37,267 nucleotides of DNA, taken from the NCBI GenBank assembly GCA_015492495.1, contig WGEY01000034.1, positions 1 through 37,267 on the forward strand, in the 5' to 3' direction. The position numbers and the translations under genes were made by a program. Shown here one piece after another: positions 31,510 to 37,267 of this stretch (position 1 is the first letter of the stretch; each line of letters begins with the position of its first letter). The notes below the pieces were generated by a model. It saw only the letters and a program-made list of their open reading frames with translations, was not told the DNA's origin and ran no database searches. Source of the DNA: Deltaproteobacteria bacterium. Its GTDB lineage: Bacteria > Desulfobacterota > GWC2-55-46 > DRQE01.

Positions 31510-32510
31510 TGGCTGTCGAAAAAAGGCGGGTGCGCATCCTAAGCGGCATGAGGCCCTCGGGCAAGCTCCATCTCGGTCATTACCACGGGGTTCTCGAGAA
31601 CTGGCTTGAGCTTCAGAGAGACCATGACTGCTACTTCTTCGTCGCCGACTGGCACGCACTCACCACCGAGTACTCGGACCCCAGCGGCCTCAGGGACAAT
31701 ATCATAGAGATGGTCATCGACTGGCTCAGCGTTGGAATAGACCCGGAGAGGTCGGTGATATTCCTCCAGTCAGGCGTCAAGGAACACGCCGAGCTCTTTG
31801 TGTTGCTCGCGATGATAACACCCCTCGGCTGGCTCGAGAGAAACCCGACGTACAAGGAGCAGCTCTCGGAGCTCAAGGACAAGGACCTGCACACATTCGG
31901 TTTTCTGGGTTACCCGGTCCTTCAGACCGCGGACATAATCGTGTACAGGGCAGAGAAGGTGCCTGTGGGTATAGATCAGGCACCGCACATAGAGCTTGCA
32001 AGGGAGATAACGCGGCGCTTCAACTACCTCTACGGAGACACGTTTCCAGAGCCGCAGACCCTTTTGACCGAGTCGCCCAAGGTGCTCGGCACGGACGGCA
32101 GGAAGATGAGCAAGAGCTACAACAACGCCATCTATCTCGACGACCCGCCCGAGGTGGTGGACAAAAAGATCCGCACCATGGTGACCGATACCGCAAGGAT
32201 GAAGAGGAGGGATCCAGGCAACCCGGATGTGTGCCCGGTCTACATCTCCTTCCACAGCCTCTATTCGGACGAGGAGACCAGAAGGTGGGTGAGGGAGGGT
32301 TGCACCACGGCCGGCATTGGCTGTATCGAGTGCAAGAGGTCGGTAATCCCCAACGTTATAGAAAGGCTCGCACCGATTCAGGAACGGCGCAGGGAGCTTG
32401 TAAAAGATCCGGACAGGGTCCGTGCCGTCCTCGACAGGGATACCGCAAAGGCGAGGGCCGTGGCCCAGGAGACCATGGAGATGGTGAGAAGGGCGATGGG
32501 CCTCGGCTGA
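31509..32510 (+). CDS. trpS: Tryptophanyl-tRNA synthetase
   Basis: A 333-residue class I aminoacyl-tRNA synthetase charging tRNA-Trp. GKLHLGHYHG carries the HIGH-type motif (21-24) and GRKMSKSYNN the KMSKS (199-203); PVGIDQAPHIELAREITRRF binds substrate. A VCPVYISFHSLYSD segment and the CxxC-like GIGCIECK near the C-terminus are those of the bacterial subgroup that has extra cysteines. GGGAGGGG lies just before the ATG at 31509, which shares its A with the stop of the protease gene (TGATG). A gap of 106 bases with its own promoter-like -10 follows before scpA. Confidence 0.95.
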   Translation: MAVEKRRVRILSGMRPSGKLHLGHYHGVLENWLELQRDHDCYFFVADWHALTTEYSDPSGLRDNIIEMVIDWLSVGIDPERSVIFLQSGVKEHAELFVLLAMITPLGWLERNPTYKEQLSELKDKDLHTFGFLGYPVLQTADIIVYRAEKVPVGIDQAPHIELAREITRRFNYLYGDTFPEPQTLLTESPKVLGTDGRKMSKSYNNAIYLDDPPEVVDKKIRTMVTDTARMKRRDPGNPDVCPVYISFHSLYSDEETRRWVREGCTTAGIGCIECKRSVIPNVIERLAPIQERRRELVKDPDRVRAVLDRDTAKARAVAQETMEMVRRAMGLG

Positions 32511-32599
32511 AGATGCATGCGTTGTGCTGCTCCTTTGAAGCTGCACCAAAGGGGCTTTCCCTCAGGGAACTTCGATACCCACCGGTGTCCGTTTGGATA

Positions 32600-32608
32600 T
32601 GGTATACG
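32600..32608 (+). promoter_or_regulatory. Extended -10 element before scpA
   Basis: TGGTATACG (32600-32608) matches TGnTATAAT at six positions with no recognisable -35. +1 would be about 32615, two bases before the ATG at 32617. It supports a leaderless scpA message in addition to read-through from trpS. Confidence 0.35.
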
Positions 32609-32616
32609 GTCTTGCA

Positions 32617-33375
32617 ATGGGTTACAGGGTAAAGCTCGATATATTCGAAGGGCCGCTGGATCTCCTGCTGCACCTCATAAAGAAGAACGAGGTCGACATA
32701 TACGACATCCCGGTCGCCGCGATAACAGAGCAGTACATCGAGTACCTCGATATGCTCAAGAGCATGAACCTCGATCTGGCCGGCGAGTTCATCCTCATGG
32801 CCGCAACCCTCATACACATAAAGAGCAGGATGCTTCTTCCCATCCAGGAGGAGGGAGAGGAGGAGGAAGAGGGTGAGGACCCGCGGGAAGAGCTCGTACG
32901 CAAGCTCCTCGAATACCAAAGGTACAAGGAGGCGGCAGAGGAGCTCTCGAAGAGGCTCCTCTTGGGCAGGGATGTCTTTACAAGGGGGGCGCCGTCTCCG
33001 CTCGAGGGGCTCGACGAAGAGGATGAAGATTCTGAGGGCTGGTTCTCGGATGTGTCCTTGTTCGACCTTGTCGAGGCCTTCCGCCGGATCATAAAGAAGA
33101 TGCCGAGGCCCTATGAGCTGGACATTACGGTGGACCGCTTCAAGGTCGCTGATAAGATAAACTATATAATGAATGTGCTCTCCACCTCCGGCAGCGTGCC
33201 CTTTAAAGACCTCTTCGCCAGGGACGCCTCGCGCGGAGAGATAATAGTGACCTTCCTTGCGCTCCTTGAGCTAGTGAAGCTCCTCATGGTCAAGGTGAAC
33301 CAGACGGATGACGGAACCATAAGGATCTATTCATCCGCGAACCAGCACGGGGGCGGATCCTTCGAGGTTCATTAG
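32617..33375 (+). CDS. scpA: Segregation and condensation protein A
   Basis: A 252-residue kleisin that bridges the SMC heads and, with ScpB, forms the bacterial condensin. The start MGYRVKLDIFEGPLDLLLHL matches the family N-terminus that binds the SMC neck; LAGEFILMAATLIHIKSRML follows, then an acidic linker (EEGEEEEEGEDPREEL), and a C-terminal winged helix with VPFKDLF and IIVTFLALLELVKL that contacts the other SMC head. An in-frame ATG at 32599 and TTG at 32593 are possible but would add residues not usual for ScpA. scpB starts on the base after the scpA stop. Confidence 0.92.
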   Translation: MGYRVKLDIFEGPLDLLLHLIKKNEVDIYDIPVAAITEQYIEYLDMLKSMNLDLAGEFILMAATLIHIKSRMLLPIQEEGEEEEEGEDPREELVRKLLEYQRYKEAAEELSKRLLLGRDVFTRGAPSPLEGLDEEDEDSEGWFSDVSLFDLVEAFRRIIKKMPRPYELDITVDRFKVADKINYIMNVLSTSGSVPFKDLFARDASRGEIIVTFLALLELVKLLMVKVNQTDDGTIRIYSSANQHGGGSFEVH

Positions 33376-34083
33376 ATGGATAAAGATGCGTTGAAACCGA
33401 TCGTCGAGGCGCTGATCTTCAGCTCGGACCATCCGTTGTCCTTCGAGAGGCTTGTCGGTGTATTGGAGGGCGAGTCCCGTGAGGATATAAGGGGAGCCCT
33501 CAAGGGGCTCGTGGAGGATTACGCCCGGTCGGAAAGAGGTATATATATAGAGGAAGTCGCAGGTGGATACCAGTTCAGGACCAGGCCTGACCATGCGCCG
33601 TGGATAAGGAGGCTCTTCAAGATAGGCATACAGAAGATAAGCAGGGCGGCCATCGAAACCCTCGCCATAGTTGCCTATAAGCAGCCTTTGACCCGTGCCG
33701 AGCTCGAGGAGATCCGCGGTGTTGACAGCGCTGGGGTGCTCAAAACGCTGCTCGATAAAAGGCTCGTAAAGATCGTGGGCAGAAAGGATGCCCCTGGAAG
33801 GCCGGTTGTGTACGGCACCACCAAGGAGTTTCTCGAGGCCTTTAACCTCAAGGATCTGTCTTCGCTGCCCACGCTGAGGGAGATAGAGGCGCTTGAAGAG
33901 GATATGGTAGCCGGGGAGGATATTGTCAAAGTCGAAGAAGATACAGGTGAAGACACCGCCGCAGAAGGGGACCAAGGAGAGGCTGCAGAAGATAATAGCC
34001 CGCGCGGGGATAGCCTCACGCCGCAAGGCGGAGGAGATGATCCTGGAGGGGAGGGTTCGGCTGAACCGCAGGGTGGTCGGTGA
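33376..34083 (+). CDS. scpB: Segregation and condensation protein B with overlapping C-terminal tail
   Basis: A 235-residue partner of ScpA in the SMC complex. It has two winged-helix domains: the first includes LKPIVEALIFSSDHPLSFER and YQFRTRPDHAPWI, the second ISRAAIETLAIVAYKQPLTR, IRGVDSAGVLKTLLDKRL and GRPVVYGTTKEFLEAFNLKD. The conserved body ends near residue 175 (SSLPTLREIEAL). The remaining 60 residues are acidic and Gly-rich, low complexity, and are encoded by DNA that also encodes the S4 domain of RluB in another frame. That tail is unlikely to be folded. Its ATG follows the scpA stop directly; the ribosome site is weak, which suggests coupling. Confidence 0.9.
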   Translation: MDKDALKPIVEALIFSSDHPLSFERLVGVLEGESREDIRGALKGLVEDYARSERGIYIEEVAGGYQFRTRPDHAPWIRRLFKIGIQKISRAAIETLAIVAYKQPLTRAELEEIRGVDSAGVLKTLLDKRLVKIVGRKDAPGRPVVYGTTKEFLEAFNLKDLSSLPTLREIEALEEDMVAGEDIVKVEEDTGEDTAAEGDQGEAAEDNSPRGDSLTPQGGGDDPGGEGSAEPQGGR

Positions 34084-34693
34084 GCTGGGGACAAAGGCCG
34101 ATCCGCTGACAGACAGGATAGAGGTGGATGGCAGGCTCATCTCGACCGGAGCCCCCAGGGTCTATATTCTGTTGAACAAACCCAAAGGCACCATAAGCTC
34201 TGTTACGGATCCGCGGAAGAGGCCTGTCGTGGTGGATCTCGTAAGCAGGGTCAAGCAGAAGGTCTTCCCGGTCGGAAGGCTTGACTACGATGCCGAAGGG
34301 GTGCTGCTTCTGACGAACGATGGAGAGCTCGCAAACCGCCTCACCCATCCCCGCCATTCCGTTCCGAAGAAGTACCTCGTAAAGGTGAAGGACGTGCCGG
34401 ATGAGAAGGATATGAAGAAGCTCTCAAGGGGAGTGCACCTTGAGGACGGACGTACACTTCCGGCAAAGGTGCGGTTTGTAAGAAAGACGAGGGAAAACTC
34501 CTGGATAGAGCTTACGGTTGTCGAGGGACGAAACAGGCTCGTAAAGAGGATGTGCCAGGCCGTGGGTCACCCCGTGATGAAGCTCAAGAGGGTCGAGTTC
34601 GCGGGCCTGGGGCTCGGCGGGCTCAAACCGGGACAGTGGAGATACCTCACCCATGCGGAGGTCGAAAGGCTCAGGGCCGTGGTCGGTGAGTGA
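33923..34693 (+). CDS. rluB: Pseudouridine synthase of the RsuA/RluB family
   Basis: A 256-residue enzyme that makes pseudouridine in ribosomal RNA, most likely 23S, by similarity to RluB. The N-terminal S4 RNA-binding domain is ERLQKIIARAGIASRRKAEE and RVRLNRRVVGELG. The catalytic domain has VYILLNKPKGTISSVTDP, GRLDYDAEGVLLLTNDGELA with the catalytic Asp, and GRNRLVKRMCQAVGHPVMKL. The start is the TTG at 33923 behind GGGGAGGA, or the GTG at 33947; it must lie upstream of residue 18, so the gene overlaps scpB by at least 137 bases in another frame. RsuA is the alternative identity, but linkage to scpAB favours RluB. Confidence 0.87.
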   Translation: MSKSKKIQVKTPPQKGTKERLQKIIARAGIASRRKAEEMILEGRVRLNRRVVGELGTKADPLTDRIEVDGRLISTGAPRVYILLNKPKGTISSVTDPRKRPVVVDLVSRVKQKVFPVGRLDYDAEGVLLLTNDGELANRLTHPRHSVPKKYLVKVKDVPDEKDMKKLSRGVHLEDGRTLPAKVRFVRKTRENSWIELTVVEGRNRLVKRMCQAVGHPVMKLKRVEFAGLGLGGLKPGQWRYLTHAEVERLRAVVGE

Positions 34694-34724
34694 GGGTTGA
34701 CGGTACGGGAGATGTCGTCTCGAG

Positions 34725-35390
34725 ATGGTGCAGGATGATGTGCGTGGAGTACTGAAGGACTTCTACGAAAGCCTTTATGCGTCGCTTGGCCCGCAGGGCT
34801 GGTGGCCGGGCCGGACCCGCTTCGAGGTCATAGTGGGGGCGATCCTTACGCAGAACACCAGCTGGGCCAACGTCGAGAAGGCTGTGGCCAACCTCAGAAG
34901 GGCGAGGGCCCTGTCCCCCCGCAGGATGCACGCTCTCAGTATACATGAGCTGGCGGGGCTCATAAGGCCGGCCGGCTACTTCAACATAAAGGCGAAGAGG
35001 CTGAAGGCGTTCCTGAACCACCTCTTTGACAGCTACGGTGACGGGCCGGAGAACCTCAAGAGGCTCCTCAGCAGACGTACCGACGCGCTGAGGCGTGAAC
35101 TCCTTTCCATAAACGGCATAGGACCCGAGACAGCGGACTCCATCCTGCTCTATGCCGCGGGCAGGCCCGTATTCGTAGTCGACGCCTATACAAAGAGGAT
35201 GCTTCTGAGACACGGGCTCGTGGGAGAGGGGGCCGCCTACCAAGACATACAGCGGCTCTTCATGGAGAACCTCCCGCACGATGCCGGTATGTTCAACGAA
35301 TACCATGCGCTGATCGTGAGGGTGGGAAAGGACTACTGCAGGGCAAAGAAGCCGCTCTGCGACAGGTGTCCGCTCGGCAGGTTCTTGTGA
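34725..35390 (+). CDS. Endonuclease III-family DNA glycosylase, MagIII-like
   Basis: A 221-residue HhH-GPD DNA-repair enzyme. RFEVIVGAILTQNTSWANVE is the N-terminal block, INGIGPETADSI the helix-hairpin-helix, and VDAYTKRML carries the catalytic Asp. Where Nth has the Schiff-base Lys (GRKTA), this protein has Glu (GPETA), as in the 3-methyladenine glycosylase MagIII, so it should be monofunctional. The C-terminal cluster runs C-x6-C-x2-C (YCRAKKPLCDRCPLGRFL) and stops where the fourth iron-sulfur Cys of Nth would be; the last residue is Leu. The cluster may be incomplete or use another ligand. It sits 31 bases after rluB and 45 before mutL, in a repair-linked end of the operon. Confidence 0.82.
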   Translation: MVQDDVRGVLKDFYESLYASLGPQGWWPGRTRFEVIVGAILTQNTSWANVEKAVANLRRARALSPRRMHALSIHELAGLIRPAGYFNIKAKRLKAFLNHLFDSYGDGPENLKRLLSRRTDALRRELLSINGIGPETADSILLYAAGRPVFVVDAYTKRMLLRHGLVGEGAAYQDIQRLFMENLPHDAGMFNEYHALIVRVGKDYCRAKKPLCDRCPLGRFL

Positions 35391-35435
35391 ACATGCATCG
35401 CGGGCGCATTCCTTGGCGGTGAAACGGAGATGCAT

Positions 35436-37229
35436 ATGGCGGGAAAGATAAGGCTCATGCCGGAGCTCTTAAGCTCCAAGATAGCCGCGGGCGAGGTCGT
35501 TGAAAGGCCAGCTTCCGTGGTAAAGGAGCTCGTCGAGAACTCCATCGATGCCGGCGCAACAGAGATAACCGTCGAGGTAGGCGACGGCGGAAGGCGTCTT
35601 GTAAGGGTTACGGACAACGGCGAGGGGATGTCCAGGGAGGACGCCGCATTGGCCTTCGAACGCCATGCAACGAGCAAGATCTCTACCGAAGAGGATCTTC
35701 TCAACATCAGGACCATGGGGTTCAGGGGCGAGGCGCTCTCGAGTATCGCGGCGGTGGCCAGGGTCACGCTCAAGACCAGGCCCCGGGACGAGACAACCGG
35801 TACCAGGGTCCAGGTGGACGGCGGCTCTCGGCCCATGGTGATGGACGAGGGGTGCCCGGTCGGGACGACCGTTGAGGTGAGGGATCTGTTTTACAACACG
35901 CCGGCACGGCAGAAGTTTCTGAGGAGCCCCAGGACGGAGTTCTCCAGGATACTCGACAGCGTGAAGCGTATAGCCCTGATACACCCCGGCATAAGGTTTA
36001 CGCTCCTGCACGGTCCGTCGAGGGTCATTGATGCAAAAAAGGGGCGGCTTAAAGAGAGGGTGCTCGATATATTCGGCCCGGATGTGTTGAAGGGGCTCGT
36101 CGAGATCGGCGGTCGTGTTGCGGACAAAAGCGGGATCTGCGTAAGTGGCCTTGTCGGCAGGCCTGAGCTGAGTTACACGACATCGAGACACCTCTTTACG
36201 TACGTGAACGGACGGTGGGTGCGCGACAGGTCGCTTAACCGGGCGGTCCACAACGGCTTCTCCGGCATGCTCGATCCATCGAGGTATCCCTTTTCGATCA
36301 TCGACCTCAGGCTTCCCTTCGACGAGGTGGACGTTAACGTCCATCCTGCCAAGTGCGAGGTCAGGTTCAAGAACCACTCCCTCATCTACAACATGGTCAT
36401 GTCCTCTGTAAGGGACGCACTGGCAGGGAGCGGTCAAGCACCGGCCGTCCGTTCTTCATCCGGTGTTTACGTCCCTGTGGAAGAAGCACTACCCCCTCTG
36501 GCAAAGGTCCATGCCGCGGAGGAGCCCCGGCCGGAGCCGTTATACCGTACGCGGTCCGCTCCAGCTGGTGCTACGGAACGGACGGAGAGGCTCGACTTCC
36601 AGGGAACGGAAGACAAGATCAACCCAGAATTCATGGACGCCGAGATAGTCGGGCAGTTGTGGGGTGAGTTCCTGATAGTGCAGAAGGACGAAGAGTTCTT
36701 CGTCATAGACCAGCACGGCGCGGCAGAAAGGGTGCGTTTTGAGAGGCTGAGGGAGAGGTTCTACAGGGACGGGGAGGTGGGCTCGCAGTACCTCCTGCTG
36801 CCGGAACGTTTCGAGACCACCCCGGAGGAGAGGGATGTCCTCAAAGAGGTGATGCCTTATCTCGAAAGGATGGGTTTTGACATAGAGCCATTCGGTCCAT
36901 CGCGTATACACGGCGGCGAAACGTTCATCATAAAGGCCTCCCCTGAGATCCTTTCCGGAAGAAGGAGCGCGGAGCTTGTAAAGGAGCTTGTGGAGGAGCT
37001 CGCCGAGACCGGCTCGAGGTCCAAGGTGGAGCGCGGTATAGATTCCGCGCTGATGAGGATAGCCTGCCACAGCGTGATAAGGGGGCGTAGGACCCTTTCA
37101 AAGGAAGAGGCCATGGCACTCCTGAGGGACCTTGCGGGAGTGGATTTTTCCGGACACTGTCCACATGGAAGGCCTGTGGTCAGGAGGTTTTCGAGGGCGG
37201 AAGTAGAGGCCATGTTCGAAAGGAGATAG
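35436..37229 (+). CDS. mutL: DNA mismatch repair protein MutL
   Basis: A 597-residue mismatch-repair protein. The GHKL ATPase motifs are ELVENSIDAGATEI, VTDNGEGM, RHATSKI and TMGFRGEALSSIA, followed by VDVNVHPAKCEVRF of the transducer domain. A Pro/Ala-rich linker (about 335-400) separates the C-terminal dimerisation domain. This has DQHGAAERVRFE from 425, equivalent to the DQHAxxE endonuclease motif (Gly for Ala), then ACHSVIRGRRTLSKEE and CPHGRPVVRRF, so it is probably the nicking type of MutL that works without MutH. GGAG six bases before the ATG at 35436 favours that start over the ATG at 35430. mutS is not in the window. Confidence 0.94.
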   Translation: MAGKIRLMPELLSSKIAAGEVVERPASVVKELVENSIDAGATEITVEVGDGGRRLVRVTDNGEGMSREDAALAFERHATSKISTEEDLLNIRTMGFRGEALSSIAAVARVTLKTRPRDETTGTRVQVDGGSRPMVMDEGCPVGTTVEVRDLFYNTPARQKFLRSPRTEFSRILDSVKRIALIHPGIRFTLLHGPSRVIDAKKGRLKERVLDIFGPDVLKGLVEIGGRVADKSGICVSGLVGRPELSYTTSRHLFTYVNGRWVRDRSLNRAVHNGFSGMLDPSRYPFSIIDLRLPFDEVDVNVHPAKCEVRFKNHSLIYNMVMSSVRDALAGSGQAPAVRSSSGVYVPVEEALPPLAKVHAAEEPRPEPLYRTRSAPAGATERTERLDFQGTEDKINPEFMDAEIVGQLWGEFLIVQKDEEFFVIDQHGAAERVRFERLRERFYRDGEVGSQYLLLPERFETTPEERDVLKEVMPYLERMGFDIEPFGPSRIHGGETFIIKASPEILSGRRSAELVKELVEELAETGSRSKVERGIDSALMRIACHSVIRGRRTLSKEEAMALLRDLAGVDFSGHCPHGRPVVRRFSRAEVEAMFERR

Positions 37230-37237
37230 CCTGCGCG

Positions 37238-37267
37238 ATGATATCGAGAAGGGGCTTTCTGAAGGGG
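37238..37267 (+). CDS. Start of a probable Tat-exported protein (partial)
   Basis: Ten codons before the window ends read MISRRGFLKG. SRRGFLK fits the twin-arginine consensus S/T-RR-x-FLK, so the gene probably encodes a protein exported folded by the Tat system. AAAGGAG (37219-37225), inside the end of mutL, is twelve bases upstream and could serve as ribosome site. Nothing more can be said without the downstream sequence. Confidence 0.45.
   Translation, partial: MISRRGFLKG

Noticed and set aside
1-37267. tRNA, rRNA, CRISPR arrays, IS elements, prophage or origin
   Set aside because: No cloverleaf, regular spacer-repeat array, transposase, integrase or DnaA-box cluster was found on reading the intergenic regions and proteins.

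Overview
The window reads as a piece of a Gram-negative bacterial chromosome. Coding is dense and moderately GC-rich, with heavy use of AGG arginine and ATA isoleucine codons. There are no rRNA, tRNA, CRISPR, IS or phage genes that I can see. Gene content (S2P protease-trpS-scpA-scpB-rluB, a DHH-CBS-CCA transferase fusion, an EF-G2 paralogue, LarE, coaX next to birA, TrkAH) resembles Desulfobacterota/Geobacter-like or Nitrospirota-like genomes. The placement is an inference from gene content only.

Layout. 1-3611 (+): an accessory group of small proteins. It holds two paralogous exported proteins ending in a CCG motif, a cysteine-rich SEC-C protein, a DUF488 protein, an exported cupredoxin and a zinc-ribbon protein. 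3727-6336 (-): a three-part DHH/CBS/tRNA nucleotidyltransferase. 6599-9334 (+): a 911-residue protein in which I see a divergent class III nucleotide-cyclase homology domain. 9443-11364 (-): two overlapping PP-loop ATPases, LarE and an MnmA/ThiI-like enzyme. 11670-14063 (+): a membrane site-2 protease, a b5-like heme protein, a metallo-beta-lactamase hydrolase and a small heme-copper-oxidase-like membrane protein. 14093-30707 (-): a long block containing carbamate kinase, trxB, trkH, trkA, nfo, a HEAT/LRV-like protein, EF-G2, a TPR protein, coaX, birA, nadC, valS and a receiver protein with a long disordered linker. 30868-37267 (+): a housekeeping series of S2P protease, trpS, scpA, scpB, rluB, an endonuclease III-like glycosylase, mutL, and the first ten codons of a likely Tat-exported protein.

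The minus-strand block is tightly coupled: ATGA or TAATG overlaps join valS-nadC-birA, coaX-TPR, EF-G2-HEAT and nfo-trkA. valS, nadC, birA and coaX combine aminoacylation with NAD, biotin and CoA metabolism. TrkA and TrkH form one potassium transporter. ScpA and ScpB are partners of SMC in chromosome organisation.

The most interesting signals are five. (1) The cryptic cyclase-like domain keeps both metal Asp positions and the Asn/Arg pair but not the usual base-specifying residues. (2) A set of genes without a Shine-Dalgarno has promoter -10 hexamers placed so that transcription would begin at or within a few bases of the start codon. The best cases are at 2905, 12551, 6336 and 30868. (3) A divergent intergenic region carries four same-strand copies of TACGGAT plus a terminator-like hairpin with a T8 run. 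(4) A 46-base structured element lies upstream of valS. (5) An EF-G2 has Tyr at the catalytic His position. All domain calls were made by eye; no alignment or database search was run.
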